A stretch of DNA of 39,528 nucleotides from Chitinispirillia bacterium (GTDB lineage Bacteria > Fibrobacterota > Chitinivibrionia > Chitinivibrionales > Chitinispirillaceae), in assembly GCA_009786575.1 (NCBI GenBank), contig WQRV01000006.1:1-39528 (forward strand). The letters run 5' to 3'. The position numbers and the translations under genes are program-made. The notes beneath the pieces are model-generated. The model did no database searches and had not been told where the DNA came from. It saw nothing but the letters and a program-made list of their open reading frames with translations. Shown in pieces: positions 10,060-20,592 of the stretch (within the stretch, counting starts at the first letter, position 1; every line of letters begins with the position of its first letter).

Positions 10060-10226
10060 CTTTCTCTCCCTCCGTTTGTCCCCCGGCCCTGCGGGCGCCG
10101 CGCACTGGCGGGCGCCGTTGAAGCGCCGAGGCGGTTGTATATGTCCCTGATCGCGCTCAATATCCGCTCATTAAACAGCGGGTCTTTCGCGTCCGGTAAT
10201 TTCGGTATGCCTGTGCGTCCGCTCAT
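10056..10226 (-). CDS. Small hypothetical protein (MSGRTGIPKLPDAKDPLFNERILSAIRDIYNRLG...)
   Basis: ATG at 10226 overlaps the stop of the upstream 1160 aa ORF (ATGA), suggesting translational coupling; the ORF-track start at 10301 is inside the neighbour. Confidence 0.65.
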   Translation of the reverse strand: MSGRTGIPKLPDAKDPLFNERILSAIRDIYNRLGASTAPASARRPQGRGTNGGRER

Positions 10227-13200
10227 GGCAGCCACCCTTCCCCGCCGCGGCTGACCGCGTCTATGTATGCCTGTATCGACTCCGGCGACACCGCCGCCCA
10301 AACAACCCGCACGTCAAACATCTCGGAACGGCGGCCGTCCCCTATCCGCATCTCGCCCATCGCGAGCCTGAAGCGCCGCGAGGTCGTGCTCGACTGGTGG
10401 CCGTTGATGTACAGCGATACCCTGCCGAAGCCGGTAACTATGGCGATGTGCGCCCACTCTCCGCGCTGCACCGGCGCTTCCAATATCACCGCCCCGCGCG
10501 TAAAGCGTACCCTGCCGGAAGGCCGGTCGTATTCCAGCTCAAGGCCGAACCCCCGCGACGGCGGGATAGGGAACCCGCCCGACGCCATAAATAAACGCCC
10601 CGATTCGAGAGGGCGCACCCACATAGACAGCGTGAAGTTCAGCGTCAACCGCCACGCGGCGGGAATGCCTGCGTAGTTCTCCGGCCAAAACGCCTCGCCC
10701 ACGCGGCCAAACGGCCCGTCTGCCTTGTGTATCGGCCCGCCGGTTGCGTCGTTGCCGTCGGCGCGGTTATACGCCGGGTACGGGCGGTTGCGCGATAATA
10801 ATACAAGCGCCCTCCGCCACTCGCGCTGATACTTGACCGTTGACGCCTCGTTGTTTCCCGGTAACGCCTCACGGTCAGACGTCTGCACCTTCGTTACGAC
10901 CTGCGAAATTTTATATGCCGACGTTGTAGTTTCAATCCGCTCTTGAATACGCCGTGCATCTATCTTCTGAAGATAAGCGTAATCCCCGTTGCGGTTTATA
11001 TCCCGCAGCGCCGACGCCTCCGCTACCACCTCACCATCCTCGAATATTTTGAGCGAGGCTTGATGTGCAATCTTGAAACCGTCCATAGTGAAACCGCGTA
11101 TACCACGGTACGTAGTCATCCAGGGACGCATAGCTATATGCGTCTCTAAGTGACGCTGCCACTTGTACCCATCCGCTATCGCCGGCAACGTAATGGCCGT
11201 CGGGATGTCGTACCCTTCCCCGCCGTTTTCCCCTTCTCTGTCTGCCCATACTTCCGCAAGCCCTATTCTGTAAAAGTTCCCGGTCCGCGCGTCTTCGATC
11301 AGAATTAGCCGTTGGCCGTCCGGGTCGTAACCCGACGCTACAGACGCCGCGCCGGCATCCGGCCAGAGCCAGCGCTCGCCGCCGTACTCCGTCTGCCCGC
11401 CGCCCTGCCCGCCCCGCACCGCAAGACGGAAGCAATAAGACGTCAGCGTCTTTAAATGCTCGTTCTCGGCCCCGCCGTCCTCTATTTCAGCGCGCCACGC
11501 GATATACCCGATCTCCTCGCCGTACACCGCCACAGTCTCTCTTGTGGCCCGCATACGGTTCTTATTGCGCGACATTCCAAGGGTATTGTCTACGAGGAGG
11601 TTGTCGCTATAGCGGTGCCCGTTAAATATCCGCACCCCCGGCGTCTCGGCCTCCCGCGTAACAAGGATAACCTCCGCGCCGGATATGCGCCGGATGCTGC
11701 GGTACTCCTTGCACCCGATGGTATAATCGACGATATTAATACTGGGCAGCATGGGCGGCACGGTGTCGCTTGATGACCCCGCCAGAAACTGCCACGTAGT
11801 CTTTGCTCCGAACACCGCCACCACATCAGGAAACACCTCTACGTGTTCTATACCGTCCGCCATCTGCGTATTGGTCTGCAACGGGTTGTGGCTGCCCCAA
11901 TACTCAGGGCCGTGCATCTCGTCGGCCTGCGTATGGTAAAGTTTACTTTCGCCGGAAACCGCGCAAACCACGAAGCCCGGTATCGCCGCGGCGATATTGC
12001 AATCCGGCAACGGCTTGCGGTACATCGTGTTTAGGGTCCACGTGTGCAGGCGCGGGCGCAGCGCCGGGGCCTCGGGGGCGCTATCGCTAATTTCGTCGGG
12101 GAGATTGTCGGTAAATGCCGAAGGTATACCAACCATGAAGGCCGCCGCGTACTGCACGGCGCCGCCAATGCCAACTACGCGGCGGCTCAATTTAACCATT
12201 AACGCACCGGTGTAAGGCGCACGTGTGATACTCACAACGCTATACGCTTCTCCGTCCGATAAAAACACCGGGCGCCCAAGCAAGTCTTCTGCACGCCCTT
12301 CGAATACGCTTGTATTGTGGTCTATCCGCAGCGTATCGCCCGCCTCCGTCACCACGTTGGCGGCTACGACTATCTGCGCCCAGCCGGCGGCTATCGCGCC
12401 GTCACCGCTCACGTTGCCCGGATTGTCTATGCTGTCTATTGTTGCGGATTTTCCGTCTGGTGCCACATCCGACAAACCAAACGCCGCCGAGTCGCCAAAT
12501 TTTAGGTACATCTTCTTGGACCACGGCGGCAATGCGCCCTGCGTGACCGTGAGCGTATTGCCTTCCAACCGCCCCATTATAACAGGTGTCAGGGGGATGT
12601 CCGCCACGAGCGCGTACTCGTCGCTCATATTAAACATCTCCGTACCGTCTACTATTCGGGGGTCTGCACGCAAATCAAGCGTGCGGTACACCCCAAGATG
12701 CGTTACCGTGCGCGTGTCCACATCTGGCTGAGGCGTTAATACCAACTGTGCGGTACGGTCTTTGCCTATGGGGGAAGAGTTAAAATGGACGCCATAAGCA
12801 TCCTGCGGCGGCGTCTCGTAATCCACAACGCCCCCGTCAAACCTTGATTTGCCGCGCATACGCAAACCGGTGATCAGATACCGGTACTCGTGCGCTATCT
12901 CCGCGCCTTGCGCGGGAGATTGCGGCCGTTGTACCGGCGCGTCGTTGTTCACACGGAACACAACGCCCTCGTCGGCAATCCAGCGAAATATCCCGCCGGT
13001 CCTGCGCCACCACACCAAATCATCCCGCCGGTTATAGATAAACCCTCCGGTGCGGTCCTCTATAAACGCGCTGCGGCCGCAGCTGAACGGGCTGTTCGCC
13101 ATATCGTCCAACGGGTACACCCGCGCCCATTCGGGGATGTTCCACGGAGAAGTGTTCAGCTGCCCGCTCTCTAACCGCACCCATATTTGAAACTCATTAT

Positions 13201-13705
13201 GCCAAACCATTATATCCGGCGCCGTGCGAAGTTTGATGCTGGAAAGCAATGCGGGCCCGTGGGGGTGGCCGCTCTCCGCCTGAACCACAAAGCCCTTCTG
13301 CGGGGGGGCGCTCCCGATAATACGGGTGATCACATCCCGGTCGCCGTCCGGCCACTCAACATACCGGATACGCTCAAACAGCGACGGTAGATACGGACCA
13401 AACATAATCCTGCGCGGATCCTGTGCGTCTGACGGCATAGGTGGCGGCTTATACACCGTCCCGTCCACAGGGCCGTGCTCGTTCGCCATCGATAGAGCTA
13501 TTGGCGTCTTCGCCGTACTAAACAGCTTCGACCCCGCGCGCCCCTCAACGTAACCCTTAAAACAGTTGACGTTGAACCCCTGCGCAATCGCGCCCTTGCC
13601 ATACAGAAGCTCGGCAGGGGCGTCCTCAATAGCCCCGCGCCCGAAAGTATTGAACTCACGGTCGGCAAGGTATTTGCGTTCTTTGGGGTCGGTCGTCTTG
13701 CGCAC
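10223..13705 (-). CDS. Large tail/structural protein with C-terminal LamG/concanavalin-like domain
   Basis: 1160 aa; C-terminus LTLNFTLSMWVRPLESGRLFMASGG...GEWAHIAIVTGFGRVSLYINGHQ...MRIGDGRRSEMFDVRVVWAAVSPESI has the LamG/laminin_G_3 pattern. Confidence 0.78.
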   Translation of the reverse strand: MRKTTDPKERKYLADREFNTFGRGAIEDAPAELLYGKGAIAQGFNVNCFKGYVEGRAGSKLFSTAKTPIALSMANEHGPVDGTVYKPPPMPSDAQDPRRIMFGPYLPSLFERIRYVEWPDGDRDVITRIIGSAPPQKGFVVQAESGHPHGPALLSSIKLRTAPDIMVWHNEFQIWVRLESGQLNTSPWNIPEWARVYPLDDMANSPFSCGRSAFIEDRTGGFIYNRRDDLVWWRRTGGIFRWIADEGVVFRVNNDAPVQRPQSPAQGAEIAHEYRYLITGLRMRGKSRFDGGVVDYETPPQDAYGVHFNSSPIGKDRTAQLVLTPQPDVDTRTVTHLGVYRTLDLRADPRIVDGTEMFNMSDEYALVADIPLTPVIMGRLEGNTLTVTQGALPPWSKKMYLKFGDSAAFGLSDVAPDGKSATIDSIDNPGNVSGDGAIAAGWAQIVVAANVVTEAGDTLRIDHNTSVFEGRAEDLLGRPVFLSDGEAYSVVSITRAPYTGALMVKLSRRVVGIGGAVQYAAAFMVGIPSAFTDNLPDEISDSAPEAPALRPRLHTWTLNTMYRKPLPDCNIAAAIPGFVVCAVSGESKLYHTQADEMHGPEYWGSHNPLQTNTQMADGIEHVEVFPDVVAVFGAKTTWQFLAGSSSDTVPPMLPSINIVDYTIGCKEYRSIRRISGAEVILVTREAETPGVRIFNGHRYSDNLLVDNTLGMSRNKNRMRATRETVAVYGEEIGYIAWRAEIEDGGAENEHLKTLTSYCFRLAVRGGQGGGQTEYGGERWLWPDAGAASVASGYDPDGQRLILIEDARTGNFYRIGLAEVWADREGENGGEGYDIPTAITLPAIADGYKWQRHLETHIAMRPWMTTYRGIRGFTMDGFKIAHQASLKIFEDGEVVAEASALRDINRNGDYAYLQKIDARRIQERIETTTSAYKISQVVTKVQTSDREALPGNNEASTVKYQREWRRALVLLSRNRPYPAYNRADGNDATGGPIHKADGPFGRVGEAFWPENYAGIPAAWRLTLNFTLSMWVRPLESGRLFMASGGFPIPPSRGFGLELEYDRPSGRVRFTRGAVILEAPVQRGEWAHIAIVTGFGRVSLYINGHQSSTTSRRFRLAMGEMRIGDGRRSEMFDVRVVWAAVSPESIQAYIDAVSRGGEGWLP

Positions 13706-13707
13706 TT

Positions 13708-14343
13708 TTAAAACCCCCTTCTTACGGGTTCAATATTCTCTGACTGTTCACCCTTATTCATCTGCGCCCAAAACTCCGGCTTCAGTTCCTTCTCTATCAC
13801 CCGCCGCGCCTCGACCGCGTTGCCGTTCTGTACCCCGTCAATCAGCATCGCTGTGGCGGGCAGCAGGTACGCCCCGTCAAGCGGCTGCGGAATAACGTGC
13901 GCCACGCGCGTCGATGTCAGGGGTTTGGGCCGCACGTAAGCCCGCAAGACGAACGCCAGCCCTTTCGGATCCTCCGAGAAGATCACCTTCGCGGGGTTAT
14001 CGTGCGATACATAATCCTGCGTCCGAAGCAGTTTAACCGCCCAGTAGTCAACGCCGCCGATCGTTATGGGGGCACCGCGAAGTCCGTGATGCCCTCGGAG
14101 AACCGGGAGCATAACGCCGCTCACCCGCCAGATGTTATCCGGCAGAGAATAGAGTTTCTTGCCGGCCTCGGTCTCAAGGGTCAGCATATCGCCGTTCTCG
14201 TCAAACGCGAGGGTCTGATGGCTCTCGCAAGCCATCAGAAGATCCTGCGCCTGACTCAGGTACGGCAGCACGCCCTGCGGCCCGTCCGTGGACCACCCCG
14301 TGAACCGCGCGGTCAGTTCGTCAACCAATTCTTCGGTCGTCAT
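13708..14343 (-). CDS. Putative head-tail connector/adaptor-type structural protein
   Basis: 211 aa ORF between capsid and tail genes; assignment by position and general resemblance only. Confidence 0.55.
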   Translation of the reverse strand: MTTEELVDELTARFTGWSTDGPQGVLPYLSQAQDLLMACESHQTLAFDENGDMLTLETEAGKKLYSLPDNIWRVSGVMLPVLRGHHGLRGAPITIGGVDYWAVKLLRTQDYVSHDNPAKVIFSEDPKGLAFVLRAYVRPKPLTSTRVAHVIPQPLDGAYLLPATAMLIDGVQNGNAVEARRVIEKELKPEFWAQMNKGEQSENIEPVRRGF

Positions 14344-14345
14344 GG

Positions 14346-15023
14346 TTACTTCGCCTCGCTCACAACCATCGGGTTAGACGGGCCCTTGCGAGGGGGCTTG
14401 CTGCCCGGACCGGGGGGCGGAGTCTTCACCGGATACTGCGGAGGGGCAGAGACCGGTGCGGGAGGCTGAACCGGCGGCGGCGTACTGTTCCTGTTCGCCA
14501 TCTCCTGCAGTTTTGCCGCTTTATCGCCCATAGCTTTCCTAAGTTCGGCAAGCTCAGCCGCCTGCGCCGCGCTCTTCGCGCGCTCCGCTTGAAGTTCAGC
14601 GAGTATCTCTGCAGTGGGATTAACGGTGTTCTCGTTGGCCGGAGGAGGAGATGCGGGCCCGTTCGGCATCCCCGGCGCAGGCTCCCCTGCCATAACCTGC
14701 GCGCCCTGCGCCTTATCAGCAAACTCGAACCCTTTATTGTTATAGTGGCCGCGCAGCAAGCGGCGGTTATGGGCACAGTCAAGCACCTGACAGTACGACC
14801 CGCCGCGGTCGTCGTCCCATGTGAAATTGAGCGGGCCGCCATCCACATAGAAGTCAAACTTCTCAGTGTTTGTTATGCTGTCAATTGTTCGGCTGGCCCG
14901 CAGGACATGCGCCCCTTGCACGCGGTTGAACGCATCGTTGAGCAACATTATTTCAATAAACACATACCCCACCATCTTTGCGCGAGCCACTATCTTCTTC
15001 ATGGTAAGACCGGATACTTTCAT
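14346..15023 (-). CDS. Hypothetical virion protein with Pro-rich C-terminus
   Basis: 225 aa ORF directly downstream of the capsid gene. Confidence 0.7.
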   Translation of the reverse strand: MKVSGLTMKKIVARAKMVGYVFIEIMLLNDAFNRVQGAHVLRASRTIDSITNTEKFDFYVDGGPLNFTWDDDRGGSYCQVLDCAHNRRLLRGHYNNKGFEFADKAQGAQVMAGEPAPGMPNGPASPPPANENTVNPTAEILAELQAERAKSAAQAAELAELRKAMGDKAAKLQEMANRNSTPPPVQPPAPVSAPPQYPVKTPPPGPGSKPPRKGPSNPMVVSEAK

Positions 15024-15057
15024 TCTACATCTCCTTTTTAATATTTATGTGATTGAT

Positions 15058-15083
15058 GGCCGCTCTGTACAGTCAGAGCGGCC
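15058..15083 (-). terminator. Perfect 10-bp stem hairpin after the capsid gene (terminator/attenuator or mRNA stabiliser)
   Basis: GGCCGCTCTG-tacagt-CAGAGCGGCC between the capsid stop (15116) and the next start (15023); no strong T-run. Confidence 0.55.
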
Positions 15084-15115
15084 CTTTAATACTAAACACC
15101 CAACGCCCCTAACGG

Positions 15116-16456
15116 CTATGCCGGGACAGTGCTGGGCAACCCGCAGATCGCCAGCACGCTCGAGAACTGCTCGAAAGCGGTCCCGGATTTACCGTTAGCC
15201 TCCTCCTGATTCGCCAAGTTGTACCTGTAGATCGGGATACCGATACCGCGAACCTGGGCGATGCCGGCGCCAACGCGTTTGCCGTAGTCTTCCTGGTCCT
15301 TGATCGGCATCCACTTCTGGGGCTCCCACTTGTACAGGGCGGCTCTGCCGTGCAGAATTGCAAGATCAAGCGCGCCCTCGGAACCATCCCTGTCGCGGTT
15401 GTCCGTATCGCCGTGCATCACGTACTTTGCGACAAGCAGATCAGGTGCCCCTGTCTCGGTTGCAATGCCGAGTTTGAGCGTCGGCATCATCATGTCCTGA
15501 ACGATGAGCAGACAACGGTACGAACCGATAACGCCCGGCCAGCCCATTTTTTCGCTTTCCGGCATTGCCCCCCCGTCAACCCACCTGCTGCCGAGGTTGT
15601 GCTTGGACCACGCGGGGTTGCTGATGTACGCGGCCTGCAGGTCCGACACGGTGAGAACCCAGCCTTTCCCCCCTTTTACGGGGAGGGACAGCTGAGTAAT
15701 GCGCTTCTTAGTCGCGAAGTTAATCAGCTCGTCCATCGCCACGCTGTCGAGGATGCGGCCATAAACGCCGTTGGCCTGGCCCAACCCCTTTATGGCGGTG
15801 GTGATGTTCTGTGTGTGGGTAGCGACATTAGGATCGTATAGAGGCTGCGATTTGGCGTTGCCTTTAATCCCCGCTACGAACACATTGGAGTTCCACCTCG
15901 GCTGACAGATATCCGATGTGTCCGTGGCACTGTCGTCATTGTGCGGATCAGACAGTACGTGGTCGTAGGTCTCCACAAGGGCACGGCGGCAGCCAAGCCC
16001 AAAGTCGTCCTTGGCCCACTGGGCAAGGCCGTCCTTGTGTTTTTCGACGAGGTCGAGATAACCCATCTCAATCTCCTCCTTGCCGTAGCCGGGGTTCACG
16101 ATAACCTTGCGGTTATTGTTGCAGTGCACTTCGGCGGCCTTCGTCTCGAACGTCTCCTCGCGCCCAATCGCCCGGTCGCTGCCGAGCACGCCGGGCTCGC
16201 GCAGCGGGTACACCATCGTAATGCGTCCGGTGGTGGCGGAAGATGATTCTTTGTCAACCTCCGCAATGTCGAGGAAGACGGCGTCCGGCAACATCTTTTT
16301 TTCGGTGGTATGGATACCCACCGACGTCGTGTAAATAGAGTCATCAAGCGCGGTCTTCGCCTGAAGCTCCTTGGCCATGAATACCTTCCGCGACTGTTCC
16401 GGCAGCCGCGCAGGGGCATTTATCCCCTGAGAGTTGGTTGAATTATTTGTAGCCAT
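15116..16456 (-). CDS. Major capsid protein (N4 gp56 / DUF4043-like)
   Basis: 446 aa, MATNNSTNSQGINAPARLPEQSRKVFMAKELQAKTALDDSIYT...; lies after the portal and scaffold-like genes. Confidence 0.82.
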   Translation of the reverse strand: MATNNSTNSQGINAPARLPEQSRKVFMAKELQAKTALDDSIYTTSVGIHTTEKKMLPDAVFLDIAEVDKESSSATTGRITMVYPLREPGVLGSDRAIGREETFETKAAEVHCNNNRKVIVNPGYGKEEIEMGYLDLVEKHKDGLAQWAKDDFGLGCRRALVETYDHVLSDPHNDDSATDTSDICQPRWNSNVFVAGIKGNAKSQPLYDPNVATHTQNITTAIKGLGQANGVYGRILDSVAMDELINFATKKRITQLSLPVKGGKGWVLTVSDLQAAYISNPAWSKHNLGSRWVDGGAMPESEKMGWPGVIGSYRCLLIVQDMMMPTLKLGIATETGAPDLLVAKYVMHGDTDNRDRDGSEGALDLAILHGRAALYKWEPQKWMPIKDQEDYGKRVGAGIAQVRGIGIPIYRYNLANQEEANGKSGTAFEQFSSVLAICGLPSTVPA

Positions 16457-16476
16457 AAATAAAAATCCCTCCTTAA

Positions 16477-17949
16477 TTAAGTGACTGTTATCGGCCCATA
16501 GCCAACCTCGGCACGGGCCCTGTTCATCTCCTCCAGCATGGACGGACTGCCCATTCTGGCATTACGTATCGCCTCCTCTGGGTTGATCCTCTCAATAACG
16601 CCCTGCGCCCATTCAACGCCGTGCGCGCCCGACGACCCCATAGTAGACGGATTGTTTAACTCTGTAACCGACGGATCGCGCTTCGTCATCGCGGCCGCGT
16701 AAGACTGCGCGCCGCGCTGGAAGTCCTGATTCGCTTTATCCTTATAAAAACCGGTGGCAAGACGGTGCTGTTGTATCGCCGTCTTGAGGTCCGGCAGCAT
16801 GGCAGGTACCAGCTGTCCGCTCGCCTGGTCATACCGCTTATGCTGCTCATGTCTGCCCGTGTTGGGGTCGATATAATAGCCGTCGCGGTAGTCCAGCATA
16901 TCCTGGAGCTGCAGATACCTCTGTACGTCCTGAGAGGGCACGGGGGGCACCCCGCGCTCCCTGCACTTCGCCATCAAGTCGGGGGAGCGCCGTTCGAGCT
17001 CGCGGAGCGCGATATTTACCTCGTCCGCGTTTTTGGCGGGGCGGCTATAAAACAGCATCGCCACGTCGTCGCCCCACCTCTCGTACTCCTGTCTTACGTC
17101 AGCCGACGGCTTCGACATCTTGAACTCCGCAAACTCCGGGTCGTTGCCAATGGCGTCCATCTCGGCGCGCTCCTTGACGAGCGCCTGCTGAAGGCGCTGC
17201 GTTTCGGCGGCTTCCTCCTGCTGCCTGCGCTGCGCGTCCATCTGTGCATGGTACGCGTCCACCCCGCCCTTGGTTTGTGACACAAGGTCAATGAGTTGGA
17301 TGTTCGCCTCCGCCTGCTCCTCCATAAGTTCGGCCAGTTTATCGTGCCAGGCCTCGCGCGCATCGACGTCATAGGGGCCTTCGGGTTTGTTGGCCCTGTG
17401 GTCCGCAATCTTAGTCTTGGCGTTCGCCAGCGCCTGACGCGCAGACTCGACGGTGATAGTGCTGTTGTTGGCGGCAGGGGGAGGCGCGGAAGCCTGCGGG
17501 ACCGGTGTCTGCCGGGCGGGCGGTTGTGCCGCCTGCGCGCGCAGCGCGTCTAATTCCTCGCGAAGTTTCCTCTCCTTCTCCTTTTGGAGTTCGATATAGC
17601 GCTCCTTTTCGGCAGCACCCTTGAGCAGCTCCTCGGCGTTCTTGTAGGAAAGGCCGAGTTCGCGCATTTTTTCAGGGGTAAGCTCAAAAGGGGCCGCCGT
17701 CGGTGCGGGCTCGGTCGCAGGTTCGGCCGCCGGCTGCTGTTCCGCGGCAACGGGCTCTTGTGGGAGCTCCGCCTCCTGCGGGTCAGCCGTACCGCCCTGC
17801 ACCTCTTCCTTCGCGCCGATAGTGGCGTTACGTATCCGCTCAAGCTGGTCCTCTGAGGCGGGGTCTCTCGTGTCCACTGCGGCGACCGCGGCGTCCCACG
17901 CCTCCTGGCTCTCGAACACCAAATTCTCCTGCTGCACTTCTGTACCCAT
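16477..17949 (-). CDS. Scaffold-like acidic coiled-coil protein
   Basis: 490 aa, Glu/Ala/Gln-rich and helical, located between portal and capsid genes. Confidence 0.7.
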   Translation of the reverse strand: MGTEVQQENLVFESQEAWDAAVAAVDTRDPASEDQLERIRNATIGAKEEVQGGTADPQEAELPQEPVAAEQQPAAEPATEPAPTAAPFELTPEKMRELGLSYKNAEELLKGAAEKERYIELQKEKERKLREELDALRAQAAQPPARQTPVPQASAPPPAANNSTITVESARQALANAKTKIADHRANKPEGPYDVDAREAWHDKLAELMEEQAEANIQLIDLVSQTKGGVDAYHAQMDAQRRQQEEAAETQRLQQALVKERAEMDAIGNDPEFAEFKMSKPSADVRQEYERWGDDVAMLFYSRPAKNADEVNIALRELERRSPDLMAKCRERGVPPVPSQDVQRYLQLQDMLDYRDGYYIDPNTGRHEQHKRYDQASGQLVPAMLPDLKTAIQQHRLATGFYKDKANQDFQRGAQSYAAAMTKRDPSVTELNNPSTMGSSGAHGVEWAQGVIERINPEEAIRNARMGSPSMLEEMNRARAEVGYGPITVT

Positions 17950-17965
17950 ACTGCACTCCTTGTTT

Positions 17966-20080
17966 CTATGCCATCCCCGGCTGTGTGTGCATCATCCCAC
18001 CCCCGCCACCCGGCGATTGTATGAGGTCGGATATCTGCGCCGCTTCAGGCGTGTTTACATGGTTTACTCTCGGATCGCCCGCATACTGCTCTTCCTCCGG
18101 CGGCGGGAACTGCACCGGATACGCGCCCTGATCAACCCCCTGCGCGCCGCCTATCATCGGCTGCTGCTGGGCCATCGCCTGCTGCTGCCACATCTGATCA
18201 AGCGACATCTGTATCTGCTGGCCTTGCAGCGTATCGCTCTGCAGGGCCACCTGCAAAGCGGAGATGTTCTTCATCTGCATCATCCGCCCGGTGATAATCG
18301 CGCGCTCGCACGCCGACTTAATATTGTCCTGCTGGTCAGCCTGTATCGGGAGCGTATTCATTAGTGTCGTCTGCATGATTGCGTGCAGTTCCGGCGATAC
18401 GGACGGATCGAGGTTGCGCAGCATCTCGCCGGCAAAACCCTGCTGGCGTGCCGTGAACGTCGGAGATTTCGCGTTCTCGGTTACTACCACCCTGCAGCGC
18501 GGAAGGTCCTCAACGGAATTATGCACTACCCCGCCCTCGCCAGGCTGATTGAGGGTGAGACGCCGCCCGCCCTTGAGTTCAACCGTATGGGGAGCGCCGC
18601 TGTTGTTAATCTGCCACTGGTAGAAGAAACCCTCGCCGATGTTGTTAATAAACTGACGCATCCGGCGATTAAAGCCGGTGTTGGTAATAAGGTTGAGCTG
18701 GAACTTACGCTCAAATAAAATACCGCTGTCCCCGCTCTCCGTGATAGAGCTCAGCGCGTCCGACGCGCGAGACAGCAACGGCAAAAAATCCTTCAGCATG
18801 CGCGCGCTCTGATTAAACGCCGCATCCGGGTACTGATTGTTGGCTAAGTGCATATAAGGCCGCTGCGAGTGCGACAGGGGGACAAAGAACGGATGCCCCG
18901 GCCTGTTTTTGTTTTTCGCGAACTCTTCTTTGGATCCGGCTTTAAGGAAGAGTTCGTCATCATAAAACGTCGCCCCGCCGCCCGCCGAGGCGATCATCTC
19001 GGTAATGAGGGACTCGCGCTTATTAATCGTCTGCTGCAGGTCAATCAAATCCTCCACGATTCCCATATCCTGACCACCCTGGCGCTTCGCCGTAAGGTGG
19101 TAAAACGGCAGCCCGTTAACCTGCACATCGCTCTTGCCATGCTCCACGAGCGACATCTGGAGAGACTCGCAGACCGTGGTAACATAGTGCATCCTGTCCT
19201 CGTAGGGCGACTCTTCTATGCTGAAGGGGTCTATATTATTAAGCTCGGCAAAGTAACTGCAATACGCTTCGTCCCGGTTGATGGGGAATACCACCCACTG
19301 CTGGGCATCCCTGCGGCGGCCAATGAGGCGGTTGCCCTTAATGCGTTTAAGGTAGTGCTTCTCAACGATCTTGTACTCATCCCCCACTATATTATCAAGG
19401 TGCTGCTTGGACTGCCGGCCGCCGCTGGGAAATTCAAGGGGGTTGGCCTTCATCTCCCTGATCCGCCGCTCTATCTCGTCGCTCTTGAAGCTGTACTCGT
19501 CTTTGAGCTGCTCGGGCGTCAGGTAGCGGAACCTGTACAGGAGTTCGCAATCGCGGTCGTTATTGGTCGTCCAGCGAGGATCAAACACCACGCGCCCGGG
19601 CTCCTCGCGGCTCAGGCGGATGCGCTTGGAACCATACCAGTTATTAACATGCAGATACGCGCAGCCCGAATGGATAATCGCGTCAAGGAACACGTCGTTG
19701 ATGGTAGAGTCGTAGTCGAACAGCTCCTTGTCAGAGTAATACGCCTCGGCAATAGCTTCCGTAACATGCGAACCCTCGCCCTGCACCGGCGCCCACGACA
19801 GGTCGGGTATGTCAGAGACAAGCGACCCGACCAGCGCATCTATTTTGGGGCCAATAACATTAAACTGTGTCGCGGGGCGGCCCTGCTCAAACAGCACCTT
19901 CAGGTCCTCGGCGTCCCACTGCCCGCTGTTCGCGCCAAAATACATCGAGCGGGCTTTGTTGCAGCGGCTGCGGTCATTCGAGCGCGCGGATACGGCGCGG
20001 CCCGCCTCGTTGATCACGTTGCGCGCCAACTCGTAATCGCTCGACATCCGCTCCTTGTAGCTGCCGGGGGTGGTAATCAT
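17966..20080 (-). CDS. Portal protein (P22-like)
   Basis: 704 aa; MITTPGSYKERMSSDYELARNVINEAG...ATQFNVIGPKIDALVGSLVSDIPDLSWAPV matches the P22-type portal N-terminal pattern. Confidence 0.85.
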   Translation of the reverse strand: MITTPGSYKERMSSDYELARNVINEAGRAVSARSNDRSRCNKARSMYFGANSGQWDAEDLKVLFEQGRPATQFNVIGPKIDALVGSLVSDIPDLSWAPVQGEGSHVTEAIAEAYYSDKELFDYDSTINDVFLDAIIHSGCAYLHVNNWYGSKRIRLSREEPGRVVFDPRWTTNNDRDCELLYRFRYLTPEQLKDEYSFKSDEIERRIREMKANPLEFPSGGRQSKQHLDNIVGDEYKIVEKHYLKRIKGNRLIGRRRDAQQWVVFPINRDEAYCSYFAELNNIDPFSIEESPYEDRMHYVTTVCESLQMSLVEHGKSDVQVNGLPFYHLTAKRQGGQDMGIVEDLIDLQQTINKRESLITEMIASAGGGATFYDDELFLKAGSKEEFAKNKNRPGHPFFVPLSHSQRPYMHLANNQYPDAAFNQSARMLKDFLPLLSRASDALSSITESGDSGILFERKFQLNLITNTGFNRRMRQFINNIGEGFFYQWQINNSGAPHTVELKGGRRLTLNQPGEGGVVHNSVEDLPRCRVVVTENAKSPTFTARQQGFAGEMLRNLDPSVSPELHAIMQTTLMNTLPIQADQQDNIKSACERAIITGRMMQMKNISALQVALQSDTLQGQQIQMSLDQMWQQQAMAQQQPMIGGAQGVDQGAYPVQFPPPEEEQYAGDPRVNHVNTPEAAQISDLIQSPGGGGGMMHTQPGMA

Positions 20081-20575
20081 CTATGCCCCCCTCACCAATT
20101 CCGTCAAAAGTTTAACAGCCGCGTTGGCCTTGCAGTCATCGCAGTCTTTGGTCTGTGCCGGTGTGTACCCCGGCGTACCCTGATCTACAATTTCCAGCTC
20201 GAAGTCCTCGCCGCGCATATGCGACACGAATGTCTCAACGGTGACCATGCTGTTGATTACCGCCCACTTGTTTTTGATGATCCCGTGCCCCGTCCCCAGC
20301 AGTATGCACCCCTCGATGTCGTCGATGGTGTTCCCTCTGTGGATCAGTATGCCCGTCCGGCCCGGCACGTCCTGCACGTAGTAGGCCTGCTTGCCGTTAG
20401 ACGGCCGCGTCTGCAGCTTGCAGATGTACCTGCCCGCCGGGATACAGCTGACGGACCGCTGATTATCCTTCCACGGTTCTTCGAGCGTGTCGGCCCAAAA
20501 AGCCCCGTTGATCATCAACGTGCCGAACGTGCCGTAGGCCGTGCCGATCTTTCTTACCAGCGTTACTGTTTTCAT
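20081..20575 (-). CDS. DUF5675-like protein
   Basis: MKTVTLVRKIGTAYGTFGTLMINGAFWADTLEEPWKDNQRSVSCIPAGRYICKLQ...; start refined from 20611 to ATG 20575, which reduces overlap with the patatin ORF. Confidence 0.7.
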   Translation of the reverse strand: MKTVTLVRKIGTAYGTFGTLMINGAFWADTLEEPWKDNQRSVSCIPAGRYICKLQTRPSNGKQAYYVQDVPGRTGILIHRGNTIDDIEGCILLGTGHGIIKNKWAVINSMVTVETFVSHMRGEDFELEIVDQGTPGYTPAQTKDCDDCKANAAVKLLTELVRGA

Positions 20576-20592
20576 CCCCCGCCTCCTCATGG

